DNA from: Effusibacillus dendaii
GTDB lineage: Bacteria; Bacillota; Bacilli; Tumebacillales; Effusibacillaceae
Assembly (NCBI RefSeq): GCF_015097055.1
Contig: NZ_AP023366.1
Span: 2,374,001 to 2,438,000 of the forward strand
Length of the DNA: 64,000 nucleotides
Direction of reading: 5' to 3'
This document shows, piece by piece, positions 25,895 to 34,465 of the stretch. The notes below the pieces were generated by a model. It did not search any database. It saw only the letters and a list, made by a program, of their open reading frames with translations, and was not told the origin of the DNA. Numbering within the stretch: position 1 is the stretch's first letter; every line of letters begins with the position of its first letter. Made by a program: the position numbers and the translations under genes.

Positions 25895-26569
25895 TTACGC
25901 TTGATTCTCCAACGCTTCCACAACTTTTTGGGCGGTGCTTTTGCTCGATGCCGGATTTTGCCCCGTCACCAAATTCCCGTCACGCACCGAGAAGTCTGCC
26001 CAATTCTCACCGGAGACGAATTTGCCACCTTTTTCACGAAGTTTCGATTCAAGCAAAAACGGCATATGCATATCCAACTTCACTTCCCGTTCTTCACTAT
26101 CTGTGAAGGAAGTGATGGTTTTGCCTTTAACCAGCGGCGTACCGTCCTTGTACGTTACATTTACCAGACCGGCTGGTCCATGGCAAACAGCGCCGATCAC
26201 TTTGCCATCTTCCGCATGCTGCTGTAACACATACTGCAAGGTTTCACTATCGGGGAAATCAAACATGGTGCCATGTCCTCCCGGCAGGAAAACTGCATCA
26301 AATCCTGTTGCATCCTCCTTGCTCAATTTCGCGGTGTTTTTTAGTTCTTCTTCTGCAGCTGCCCATTCCGCATTCTTTTCCGCCGGAATGCTGTTTGGGT
26401 CCAGTGACACCTCGCCGCCCAGAATGCTGGTCACTTTTACACGGTATCCTTTTTCTTTAAAAACATTATAAGGTACGGCAAACTCTTCCAGCCAAAGTCC
26501 GGTTTTGTGATCGTCGGTGATTGTGGTGTGATTGGTTACTACCATCAGAATGCGTTTTGTGTCGGACAT
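25895..26569 (-). CDS. DJ-1/PfpI superfamily protein (Hsp31-like)
   Basis: 224 residues with the nucleophile elbow GAVCHGPAGLV (catalytic Cys) and an N-terminal Glu in TGLWLEEFAVPY that would support it. FLPGGHGTMFDFPDS completes the class I glutamine-amidotransferase-like core. Relatives act as glyoxalase III, deglycase or chaperone. AAGGAGG lies about 8 bases before the ATG. Downstream of namA by 23 bases on the same strand, so probably one stress/electrophile operon. Confidence 0.85.
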   Translation of the reverse strand: MSDTKRILMVVTNHTTITDDHKTGLWLEEFAVPYNVFKEKGYRVKVTSILGGEVSLDPNSIPAEKNAEWAAAEEELKNTAKLSKEDATGFDAVFLPGGHGTMFDFPDSETLQYVLQQHAEDGKVIGAVCHGPAGLVNVTYKDGTPLVKGKTITSFTDSEEREVKLDMHMPFLLESKLREKGGKFVSGENWADFSVRDGNLVTGQNPASSKSTAQKVVEALENQA

Positions 26570-26592
26570 AATAAATACCTCCTTGGTTATGG

Positions 26593-27612
26593 TTATATGC
26601 TATAGGCTGCCTGTAATGGTTCTGGAGTCAGGGGCTTTCCGCCGAGTGCTAAAGATGCATCATTGGCCCAAAACGGATTGCGGAGCATTCCTCTGCCCAC
26701 AGCAACAAGATCTGCTTTACCTTCACGGACTACTTGATCCGCTAAATGAGGATCTTCCAGTCTCCCGACGGCGATCACCGGAATGTTGAGGGATTCTTTG
26801 ATGGCTTGCGCCAAGTGAACTTGATAACCGGGCCCTGCATGGCTGGGACCAATCGGTCCTTCTCCACCGGATGATACGTGGAAAATGTCAACACCCGCTT
26901 CTTTGTAACGTTTAGCGAGCGTAAGGGCATACTCCAGATCATAACCACCCTCGTTATACTCAACCGCCGATATTCTCATGATCAAGGGCATCGATTCGGG
27001 CATAGCACGGCGGGCCGCTTGAATCACTTCTGCGCCAAAGCGGCTTTTTTCTTCGCCATAGATATCTTTTCTCCGGTTGGTTAACGGGGATTGAAACTGA
27101 TGTATCAAATAGCCGTGTGCAGCATGAATTTCAATTGCATTGACACCCGCCTCGACCGCCCGTTTAAAAGCGGCCTCAAACTTGCCTACTATGTCTTGCA
27201 CTTCTTGTGTCGTTAATTCCCGGGGAGTCTTAAATTGTTCCGAAAATGGAATGGGGGAACAGGACACAGGTTGATCCGCGTCTTCCGCTTTTCGGCCCGC
27301 ATGGGCAATTTGGATGGCGACTTTTGCACCGTAACTTTGGCAGGCCTTAATGATCCGTGCAAAAGCGGGTATATGCTCATCCGACCAAATCCCCAGATCA
27401 TAATCGGTAATTCTGCCATCAGGTTCTACATCTGTCATCTCCATGATAATCAGGCCCGCTCCGCCAATTGCGCGGCTCGTATAATGGCTGAAATGCCAGT
27501 CGTTTGGCTTGCCGTCTTTCGCCTTAACGGAATACTGGCACATGGGGGACATGACAATACGATTTTTCAGTTGTAAATCTTTCAACTGAAATGAATCTAA
27601 TAAAGTGGGCAT
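26593..27612 (-). CDS. namA: NADPH dehydrogenase, old yellow enzyme family
   Basis: 339 residues, FMN-binding TIM barrel close to B. subtilis YqjM. Cys25 and Tyr27 in SPMCQYSV match the redox-sensing Cys and Tyr of the YqjM subclass, and EIHAAHGYLIHQF contributes the substrate-binding His pair. Reduces activated C=C bonds of enals, enones and nitro compounds. GGAGATG before the ATG. First gene of the pair with the DJ-1/PfpI protein. Confidence 0.93.
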   Translation of the reverse strand: MPTLLDSFQLKDLQLKNRIVMSPMCQYSVKAKDGKPNDWHFSHYTSRAIGGAGLIIMEMTDVEPDGRITDYDLGIWSDEHIPAFARIIKACQSYGAKVAIQIAHAGRKAEDADQPVSCSPIPFSEQFKTPRELTTQEVQDIVGKFEAAFKRAVEAGVNAIEIHAAHGYLIHQFQSPLTNRRKDIYGEEKSRFGAEVIQAARRAMPESMPLIMRISAVEYNEGGYDLEYALTLAKRYKEAGVDIFHVSSGGEGPIGPSHAGPGYQVHLAQAIKESLNIPVIAVGRLEDPHLADQVVREGKADLVAVGRGMLRNPFWANDASLALGGKPLTPEPLQAAYSI

Positions 27613-27816
27613 ACATACATCTCCTTTCTATTGTTAATCACCCTAAATTATGGTGGTTCAGGGTCTTTTTTATGCAGAGAGCATTTCAATAGAATCGATA
27701 CACCGGTAATTTTAGACTAGAATCCATATGAAAAATGTAGGGAGAATCACATATGCAGTGGAACAGGGATATATGCCTATCAAAAAATCAATTCCAAACC
27801 AACTGTCTCTTCCGCC

Positions 27817-28773
27817 ATGCAGTTGGTGACTGTCAAGAGGGGAGATGTCACAGAAACGGTGACTGCTTCCGGGACCGTTCAGGCCGCTAAACAGGTATCC
27901 CTGAATTTTTCAGGATCAGGCGGGGAAATAACCGCTATAAACGTAAAGGTGGGTGATCATGTAAAGGCCGGTCAAGTGCTGGCAACATTAGATGATTCGA
28001 CTGCCAAAACACAGGTTAAGAATGCGGAAGCAAACCTTGCCGCCGAGCAAGCTCATCTGGATGAGGCCACACAAGGCTCGACGCCGGACGAAATCGCCGT
28101 TCAACAAGCGAATGTGGACAAAGCCAAAGTAGAACTGGATGCAGCCAAGAATACGTATAACATTCAGAAAAACCTCTACGCCTCGGGAGCTGTTTCAAAA
28201 TCTGATCTTGATCAAGCCAAGAACAGTCTGGATCAAGCGCAAGCGTCTTACGATTCGGCGGTGGCCCAATTGAATCAGACCAAGGCGCCACCGAAGTCCG
28301 CCACCGTTCAAGCCGCGCAAGCTGCCGTCGCACAAGCGCAAACCCAATTGCAACAGCAGCAAATCGCTTTAGACAAATTATCGCTGAAAGCGCCAATGGA
28401 TGGAGTCATTACCCAAGTGAACGGGGATGTAGGGGAAATCCCATCAAATAATCCATTTATGGTGATGGACGATTCGGATTCCGGAAATTTGGAGGTTATG
28501 GCGCAAATCAGCCAGAGTGATATTGGAAAAATTCAACCGGGCATGAATGCCACATTTACTACCAACGCATATTCCGATAAAACATTTAACGGAACCGTAA
28601 AGTTGGTGTATCCCGAAGGAACCACCACATCGAGCGTAACAACCTATAAAGTCCTTCTTACTGTTGATAACAAAGAGGGCTTATTGAAATCTGGCATGAC
28701 CGTCAATGTGACGATAGATGTCGGCACCCATAAAAATGTTCTTTATGTGCCGGCTGCTGCTTTGAAAGATTAG
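27817..28773 (+). CDS. MacA/YknX-type efflux adaptor, truncated at both ends
   Basis: 318 residues of a membrane-fusion protein: biotinyl-lipoyl half-motif (VTASGTVQAAKQVSLNFSGSGGEI), coiled-coil hairpin (about 75-180) and beta-barrel. Homology continues upstream of the ATG (GTGIYAYQKINSKPTVSSA from about 27760), but that frame has no start codon before a TAG at about 27718, so the membrane anchor is lost. At the 3' end AALKD is cut by TAG; NGKDG follows in the same frame, as in intact relatives, and then the ATPase gene begins. Probably a pseudogene. Confidence 0.7.
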   Translation: MQLVTVKRGDVTETVTASGTVQAAKQVSLNFSGSGGEITAINVKVGDHVKAGQVLATLDDSTAKTQVKNAEANLAAEQAHLDEATQGSTPDEIAVQQANVDKAKVELDAAKNTYNIQKNLYASGAVSKSDLDQAKNSLDQAQASYDSAVAQLNQTKAPPKSATVQAAQAAVAQAQTQLQQQQIALDKLSLKAPMDGVITQVNGDVGEIPSNNPFMVMDDSDSGNLEVMAQISQSDIGKIQPGMNATFTTNAYSDKTFNGTVKLVYPEGTTTSSVTTYKVLLTVDNKEGLLKSGMTVNVTIDVGTHKNVLYVPAAALKD

Positions 28774-28774
28774 A

Positions 28775-29500
28775 ATGGCAAAGATGGTTCGAATTGAGAA
28801 CATGAGAAAAACGTACCAGATTGGCGACCAGGAAATTCACGCGCTCAGGGGAGTGAATTTGAATATTGAAGAAGGCGATTTTGTAGCGATTATGGGGTCC
28901 TCCGGATCGGGCAAGTCAACCATGATGAATATGATCGGGGGTTTGGATAAACCTTCTTCTGGAGAGTTTTATTTGGATGGGTACCCGATATCCATGGCGC
29001 ATGGTGATGAACGGGCTATCATTCGCAACCGGAAAATCGGTTTTGTCTTTCAAAATGTCAATTTGCTGCCCCGCACGAGTGCAGTGGAAAATGTGGAACT
29101 TCCTTTGCTGTATGCCGGAATATCCGCCAAAGAGCGAAGGAAGAAAGCCGTCCGGGCTCTGGAAGGTGTCGGGCTGGGTGAGCATTTGAACAATAAACCG
29201 AATGAGTTGTCGGGCGGACAGCAACAACGTGTATCGATCGCCCGGGCTTTAGTAAACAATCCGGTCATTCTGCTGGCGGATGAGCCGACAGGCGCGTTGG
29301 ATACAAAAACAAGCATAGAGATTATGAGCATCTTTCAGCAATTAAACGATGCGGGGAAAACGGTCATTTTGGTCACGCACGAACCGGATATTGCGGAATA
29401 TGCCAAACGGATTGTACGTTTTCGGGATGGGGAAGTCATTTCAAATGAGGTAGTTTCGCAAAGAAGAATGGCGAAACTGGAAGAGGAAGTGATTTCATGA
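28775..29500 (+). CDS. MacB/YknY-type ABC transporter ATPase
   Basis: 241 residues, intact: Walker A GSSGSGKST, Q loop VFQNVNLLP, signature LSGGQQQR, Walker B VILLADEPTGALD, H loop VTHEPD. This is the LolD/MacB ATPase type that works with a FtsX-like permease and an adaptor. The start may be ATG 28775 or 28784 (MVRIENM). Its partners on both sides are broken, so it is probably orphaned. Ends in an ATGA overlap with the permease remnant. Confidence 0.85.
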   Translation: MAKMVRIENMRKTYQIGDQEIHALRGVNLNIEEGDFVAIMGSSGSGKSTMMNMIGGLDKPSSGEFYLDGYPISMAHGDERAIIRNRKIGFVFQNVNLLPRTSAVENVELPLLYAGISAKERRKKAVRALEGVGLGEHLNNKPNELSGGQQQRVSIARALVNNPVILLADEPTGALDTKTSIEIMSIFQQLNDAGKTVILVTHEPDIAEYAKRIVRFRDGEVISNEVVSQRRMAKLEEEVIS

Positions 29501-30427
29501 GTTTTTTGGAAAGCCTTCGCATATCTCTGCGAAGCATACAAGCGTGGAAGAATCAAGGCTATACGACCCTAATTGAGGGAGCAACGGAAGATTATCTGCA
29601 GGTCCGCAATGTGGGCGTACAATGGGGAAGGTTTTTTAACCGGTTTGAAGTTCAGGGGCAGGCAAATGTTGCTGTGGTAGGCACAGCAGTGATCAACAAT
29701 TTATTCGGTACGGACGCAAATCCGATCGGTCAAACCATGCAGATTAACCAAATTCCGTTTACGGTTATAGGCATATTGCAAAGCCAAGGCAGTAATGGGG
29801 CTACGAATAATGACGACAGAATTATGATTCCTATTACCACGGCGATGAATCGGCTGTTTGACCAGACGAAAGTAAGAACCATTTATGTATCAGCCAAAAC
29901 ATCTGATCTCATGGATCAGGCGCAATTTGACATTCAACAAACCCTTCGCGTGCAGCACCATCTGTCTCCAAGAGATCAGGACGATTTCCAGATTAGTTCG
30001 CAATCGCAAATTCTTAGTACCGCACAAGGCGTAACGAATGTGATGACGAACCTGTTATCCGAAATCGCTGCCATTTCTCTCGTCGTCGGAGGCATTGGAA
30101 TTATGAATATCATGCTTGTTTCCGTTACCGAGCGTACGCGTGAAATTGGTATACGGAAAGCAATAGAAGCTACACGAGGGGATATTCTTCAGCAGTTTTT
30201 GATCGAATCCATAACTCTTAGCTTATTGGGGGGGGGTTATTGGAATTCTGATGGGCGTTGGCGCGGCAACCCTAGTTAGCAAAATAACGGGTATGACTAC
30301 TACGGTCAGTTTGACGCGGATCCTGTACGCATTTTTCTCTTCCATGCTTGTTGGGGTCATTTTTGGAGTGTATCCGGCTCGCAAAGCAGCCCAATTAAAA
30401 CCGATAGATGCGTTGCGATTTGAATGA
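29497..30427 (+). pseudogene. MacB/YknZ-type permease with internal deletion and poly-G frameshift
   Basis: It starts normally (MSFLESLRISLRSI), then jumps at residue ~16 to text from the periplasmic domain (GYTTLIEGATEDYLQVRN), missing the first membrane helix and neighbouring region. It continues to SLLG at 30228, where a run of nine G shifts the frame. With eight G the normal ending follows ([19 protein letters not shown] ... [19 protein letters not shown], stop at 30427). FtsX-type C-terminal helices are in this second frame. Confidence 0.85.
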
Positions 30428-30436
30428 TTTTGTCCT

Positions 30437-30477
30437 AAGACCGACGGTACGATGAAACTCGCCGACGGTCTTTTTAT
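30437..30477 (+). terminator. Terminator after the permease remnant
   Basis: AGACCGACGG and CCGACGGTCT (one mismatch) inverted around a 14-base loop, then TTTT. Confidence 0.7.
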
Positions 30478-30495
30478 GTTATATCCGAAAACGGC

Positions 30496-30524
30496 TTGCA
30501 TTTCACCTGTATAAACGATATAAT
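30496..30524 (+). promoter_or_regulatory. Promoter of the cold-shock gene
   Basis: TTGCAT, 17-base spacer, TATAAT. Transcription would begin near 30531, leaving a leader of about 138 bases. Confidence 0.8.
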
Positions 30525-30552
30525 GAAAATCAGCCAAATAGATGGAGTTCAT

Positions 30553-30620
30553 AATTCACATATTAGAAAGGGTTATCACTTCAGTCTGGTTGATGCTCTT
30601 TCTAATATGTGAATTTTTTT
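30553..30620 (+). promoter_or_regulatory. Perfect 18-bp hairpin with T-tail in the csp leader
   Basis: AATTCACATATTAGAAAG (30553-30570) and its exact complement (30598-30615) enclose a 27-base loop and are followed by a T-run to 30620. The stem begins about 22 bases after the predicted transcript start and ends about 50 bases before the csp ATG. It has the form of a terminator within the leader, so attenuation or a temperature-dependent switch is possible. Confidence 0.6.
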
Positions 30621-30668
30621 GACCCGTCAAAAGAAACATATTAAAAATTTTGTTGGAGGTTTTACAAG

Positions 30669-30869
30669 ATGCAAACAGGAACAGTAAAATGGTTTAACGC
30701 GGAAAAAGGATTCGGATTTATCGAAGTGGAAGGCGGCAGTGACGTATTTGTTCACTTCTCGGCTATCACGGGCGAAGGATTCAAATCGTTGGATGAAGGA
30801 CAGCGCGTTCAATTCAACGTTGTGCAAGGAAACCGCGGACCGCAAGCAGAAAACGTAGTAAAACTGTAA
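30669..30869 (+). CDS. cspB: Cold-shock protein
   Basis: 66-residue single OB-fold RNA/DNA chaperone. RNP1-type KGFGFIEV and RNP2-type VFVHFSAI motifs are complete ([16 protein letters not shown]). TTGGAGG lies about 10 bases before the ATG. Monocistronic, with the long structured leader described at 30553-30620 and a terminator after the stop. Cannot be assigned to CspB, C or D with confidence. Confidence 0.9.
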   Translation: MQTGTVKWFNAEKGFGFIEVEGGSDVFVHFSAITGEGFKSLDEGQRVQFNVVQGNRGPQAENVVKL

Positions 30870-30882
30870 GGTAACGATGAAC

Positions 30883-30914
30883 AAAAAAGCTGCCCTGTGC
30901 TGGGCAGTTTTTTT
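30883..30914 (+). terminator. Cold-shock gene terminator
   Basis: CTGCCC (30890-30895) and GGGCAG (30902-30907) with flanking A-run and seven T. Confidence 0.85.
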
Positions 30915-30930
30915 GATTGGCTATCCCCTG

Positions 30931-31650
30931 TTAAAGCGGGATACCGTACGCTGCAGTTTTTCCAGGGTTTCGCATGAGATACAAGGATTGGATGCGGCTT
31001 TCCTGAATCTGAAAAGCAACAATTGTGAAAGGTTGCCCGTCAACAGTAATCACGGCACCCGATTCGCCATTTATGGGAATGCGATCGATTTGAACGGATG
31101 CGGATAAAGCAGCCGTTTTTTGGTAAAGTCCAGTAATAAATTGTGCAATATGGTTGCGGCTATGGATCGGGCGTACAGCCGAACGCACCTTGCCGCCGCC
31201 GTCTGAGTACAATACTGCATCTTCTGCAAGCAGATTGACAAACTCGTGAAATTGCCCAGTGTGGGCTGCTTTTAGAAACGATTGAACGTATTTTTCCGAT
31301 TGTTCCGGTTCATGGAGCGGTATCTGTTCGTCAGGGTGCAGTTTCGATTTGGCACGGCTGTGAATTTTTCGGCAATTGGTCTCCCCTTTGCCAATCATCT
31401 CCCCAATCTCCGCATATTCGAAGGCAAACACTTCTCGCAAAAGAAGTACGGCTCGTTCTACAGGATTCAATTGCTGCAGCAAGGTCAAAAGGCAAAGGAG
31501 ACCGTTTCGTCCCCGAGCAGGGTTTGCTGCGGATCTTCCGAGAGAGAATCTGATAAAATCGGTTCCGGCAGCCAAGGACCTACATACAGCTCTCGTTTCT
31601 TTTTCGCCGATTTTAGATAATCCAGGCACCGGTTCTGTTCCGAGTGCCCA
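30931..31650 (-). pseudogene. SigJ-type ECF sigma factor, truncated and frameshifted
   Basis: The C-terminal part reads LLTLLQQLNPVERAVLLLREVFAFEYAEIGEMIGKGETNCRKIHSRAK (sigma region 4) followed by a SnoaL-like domain to VLYSDGGGKVR...LYLMRNPGKTAAYG, the architecture of SigJ/ECF41 factors. The preceding linker (RCLDYLKSAKKKRELYVGPWLPEP...DETVSFA) lies in another frame; one base is missing near 31489. Region 2 is gone: the text stops before RCLDYL and joins a flavoprotein remnant. Confidence 0.75.
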
Positions 31651-32126
31651 TATACAAATGGAGGCGGGAAATGTCTGGTTGTTGTCTAAGCTGCTTGAAA
31701 TGGGCCAGTCTGTTTTTGAATTTCGTCTCGCAGCGACTCAATTCCTGCCGCATCTTTCAGAACGAAACCGGCACAGCTCGTTTCGGGTTCTCGTACTATA
31801 CTGCCAAGCGCAAGAATCAGACGATCAAATTCTAACGTCTGTATTTGTCCAGCCGGGTCTAAATATCCGATGCGGCTTTGATCCGGTTGAACCTCCGTCA
31901 GTGAGCCTTGTATCAGTTCAACGTGGTCCCAATCAAACGCGGTGAACGGAATTTGAATTCTGTATCCCGGGCAAAAGCATTGACCAATAGCACTTTCTTA
32001 AAATGATACGGCTGTTTATCCAGTAAAATCAGTCGCACCTGATCTTTGCTGTCGGCGAATTCTTTACGAAGGGATTCGATTGCATGAAGCCCCGCATACC
32101 CGCCCCCGACCAGTTGTTCGATTCAT
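31651..32126 (-). pseudogene. NDH-2-like FAD oxidoreductase, N-terminal remnant
   Basis: LVGGGYAGLHAIESLRKEFADSKDQVRLILLDKQPYHFKKVLLV is the FAD-binding start of NADH dehydrogenase-like flavoproteins. After a frame change near 31920, VELIQGSLTEVQPD and FDRLILALGSIVREPETS (second GG/NAD motif region) follow. The C-terminal half is absent; the text ends at GPFQAA and joins the sigma factor remnant. Such flavoproteins are often paired with SigJ-type genes, so one deletion probably joined the two. Confidence 0.7.
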
Positions 32127-32352
32127 TGTAATCACGCCTTTCGTCAACTTTACTCCCATGACGAGTCAGGGGATTGATTTGTGACAGTTTGCGTTCGGCC
32201 CATGATCATGGCTGCTGCTTGTACGGATGTCCGGACGGTGTGGAAAATCCTCATCTGCAAGTGTATAGAATGGGAGGAGGGGGAGGAATATTGGGGCCTG
32301 AATCGAACATAAACTTATTGATTATTTCACGAATTTAAAGGGGGAAGAAACG

Positions 32353-33234
32353 GTGCGTTTGGCTGCGATACAAAATGGCGGGAAAGAAGAGGCTGCAGTC
32401 GTTACAACGTTTGGCGTGTTTCCGATTCAACAAATCAATGATCGATTGGGGAAGAGGTGGTCGACCGATTTATTTCAACTGATTGGGGCAGGCCAGCTTG
32501 GACACATAGTCGATTGGTTTACGAAAGGCGGAGAATCCGAGTTGTTATCCATGCAAGCAGAAGCGCTTGAACTGTCAAAAGTTTCATACGGTCCTTTATA
32601 TCGACATCCCCGAAAAATATGGGGTATTGGTCTCAATTACGTGGAGCATGCCAGCGATCTGCATGAAAAAGCACCTTCCACCGAACCGGCGTCTTTTATG
32701 AAACCGGATACGACAATCATCGGTCCGCAGGACACCATCCTGATTCCAACTCAATCGGACCGGACTACGGCTGAGGCGGAGTTGGGCATTATCATCGGGA
32801 AAACCTGCAAGAACGTTTTGGAGGAAGAAGCACCCGATTATGTAGCGGGATTCACAACCATTATCGATATGACAGCGGAAGACATACTGCAAAAAAATCC
32901 GAGATACCTGACGCGCTCCAAAAGTTTTGACACATTTTTCAGTTTCGGTCCACACTTGGTGACCCTCGATGAGGTGCCGGACGTTTTAAAACTGGAAGTG
33001 GCCACAGTGATCAACGGACAGGTTCACCGCAAAAATACAGTTTTGAATATGACCTTCCGTCCCTGGTTTCTGGTGGCGTTTCATTCGCAGGTGATGCCGC
33101 TTTTGCCGGGAGACATCATTTCGACGGGGACGCCGGGCGCCGTCGTCATTAGAGACGGTGATGTGGTGGAGTGTCAGATCGACGGGTTTGAAAGGTTAAT
33201 CAATCCGGTCAAAGACTTAAAGGCAAGCCGTTAA
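32353..33234 (+). CDS. Fumarylacetoacetate hydrolase (FAH) family protein
   Basis: 293 residues. N-terminal ~75-residue domain, then the FAH fold: IWGIGLNYVEHASDL, metal-binding Glu pair in AEAELGIIIGK, Asp in TTIIDMTAED, and the end LLPGDIISTGTPGAVV. FAH enzymes hydrolyse or tautomerise beta-diketo or 2-keto acids with Mg/Mn; the length and N-terminal domain resemble the sugar-acid (2,4-diketo-3-deoxy acid) hydrolases. Start GTG at 32353 behind AAAGGGGGAAG. First gene of the catabolic cluster, 154 bases before the TRAP genes. Confidence 0.88.
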   Translation: MRLAAIQNGGKEEAAVVTTFGVFPIQQINDRLGKRWSTDLFQLIGAGQLGHIVDWFTKGGESELLSMQAEALELSKVSYGPLYRHPRKIWGIGLNYVEHASDLHEKAPSTEPASFMKPDTTIIGPQDTILIPTQSDRTTAEAELGIIIGKTCKNVLEEEAPDYVAGFTTIIDMTAEDILQKNPRYLTRSKSFDTFFSFGPHLVTLDEVPDVLKLEVATVINGQVHRKNTVLNMTFRPWFLVAFHSQVMPLLPGDIISTGTPGAVVIRDGDVVECQIDGFERLINPVKDLKASR

Positions 33235-33257
33235 TATATAATTCTGAATATTTGATG

Positions 33258-33287
33258 TTGACGATCTAAAAAGTCAATTTATATAAT
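33258..33287 (+). promoter_or_regulatory. Strong SigA promoter ahead of the TRAP transporter genes
   Basis: TTGACG, 18-base spacer, TATAAT. It gives the transport and later enzyme genes a start independent of the first FAH gene. A 7-bp inverted repeat (TTGACCC 33296-33302 and GGGTCAA 33321-33327) lies at the start of the transcript. Confidence 0.75.
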
Positions 33288-33355
33288 TTAATCAATTGAC
33301 CCTGCTTACAAAAACAATCGGGGTCAAAAAAAGAAAAGGCAAATGGGTCGGATTG

Positions 33356-33369
33356 TGAAAGCGCATACA
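33356..33369 (+). promoter_or_regulatory. cre-like CcpA site
   Basis: TGAAAGCGCATACA fits the catabolite-responsive element consensus TGWAANCGNTNWCA at all but one fixed position. It lies about 60 bases downstream of the predicted transcript start and 20 bases before the TAXI gene, where CcpA would block elongation. Confidence 0.6.
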
Positions 33370-33388
33370 AAGAGAAGGGGGACAAAAC

Positions 33389-34399
33389 ATGAAAAAAGCA
33401 TTTGCGCTAGTTACGGCTGCTGCGCTGGCATTGACAGCGGTAGTAGGATGCGGTTCGAGTACGCCGACAGCCAAAGACGGGGCTGCTCCAACTGCCAAGA
33501 CGCCTGACCGTATTACGATTGCGACGGCAACGACCGGTGGCGTGTACTATCCGGTAGGAAATGCGCTGGCGAAACTTTGGACGACCAAGAATAATGTGCA
33601 GGCGGTCGCTCAAACCTCAGCTGGCGGCGTGGCCAACTTGCAAATGTTTGCCAAAAAGGAGGCAGAGATTGCTTTCGTAGAGAGCGGCATCGCAGACTAT
33701 GCGGTTAAGGGAACCGAGATGTTTGACGGCAAGAAAATCGATAATATCCGGGGATTGACAAGCCTTTATCCGAATGTAGTCCATATTATTGTAAAAGCGG
33801 ACTCCGGAATCAATTCACTGAAAGACATCAAAGGGAAACGGATTATCCCGGGAAGCCACGGCTCTTCTTCGGAGGTAAATACCCGTAAAATTCTGGAAGC
33901 TTACGGATTGGATTATGTGAAGCGGCAAGATGTAAAAGCCGATTTTATCGGATTTAACGAATCGGCGGAAGCGCTGAAAAACGGACAGGTAGACCTGATT
34001 TCGATGACAGGCGGAACCCCGCTGGCCGCGACGCTTGACGTTGCCTCAAGCATTCCTGTGAAACTGCTTTCGATTGATAAGGATATGATAGATAAACTTG
34101 TTAAAGACAATCCTTACTTCGTCCCCTATACGATTCCGAAAGGAACCTATAAAGGCCAGGATGAAGACGTGAACACAGTGGCAGTGACCAATTTGCTGGT
34201 GGTGCGTGCGGATTTACCAACCGATTTTGTTTACAATCTCACCAAGACGATGTTCGAAAACCTGCCTACTCTGATTGAGACACACAAAGCTCTGAAGGAC
34301 TTGACGAAAGATAACGCTCTCACCGGGATGAATGTGCCTTTGCATGAAGGTTCGAAAAAATACTTCAAAGAAATCGGGCTAAATGTAGACGGCAAGTAA
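33389..34399 (+). CDS. TAXI-type TRAP transporter substrate-binding lipoprotein
   Basis: 336 residues. Signal peptide with lipobox AVVGC (Cys21), then a TAXI-family periplasmic-binding fold: ITIATATTGGVYYPVGNALA, QTSAGGVANLQMFAKKEAEIAFVES, and KGKRIIPGSHGSSSEVNTRKILEAYG. TAXI proteins deliver organic acids to sodium-dependent TRAP permeases. GAAGGGGG about 8 bases before the ATG. The following leaky-type terminator would keep the binding protein in excess over the permease. Confidence 0.93.
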   Translation: MKKAFALVTAAALALTAVVGCGSSTPTAKDGAAPTAKTPDRITIATATTGGVYYPVGNALAKLWTTKNNVQAVAQTSAGGVANLQMFAKKEAEIAFVESGIADYAVKGTEMFDGKKIDNIRGLTSLYPNVVHIIVKADSGINSLKDIKGKRIIPGSHGSSSEVNTRKILEAYGLDYVKRQDVKADFIGFNESAEALKNGQVDLISMTGGTPLAATLDVASSIPVKLLSIDKDMIDKLVKDNPYFVPYTIPKGTYKGQDEDVNTVAVTNLLVVRADLPTDFVYNLTKTMFENLPTLIETHKALKDLTKDNALTGMNVPLHEGSKKYFKEIGLNVDGK

Positions 34400-34414
34400 A
34401 AGAGGAAATGTAAC

Positions 34415-34447
34415 AAAAAAAGATAGACTTCGTGTCTATCTTTTTTT
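34415..34447 (+). terminator. Intercistronic terminator after the binding-protein gene
   Basis: AAAAAAAGATAGAC, loop TTCGT, GTCTATCTTTTTTT. It sits between the binding protein and permease genes and probably lowers downstream expression. Confidence 0.8.
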
Positions 34448-34465
34448 CAAGAACGGAGGACGAAT

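Noticed and set aside
33295-33330. Terminator between the first FAH gene and the TAXI gene
   Set aside because: The 7-bp stem is followed by A, not T, on the plus strand, and a promoter lies just upstream; treated as an inverted repeat in the leader.
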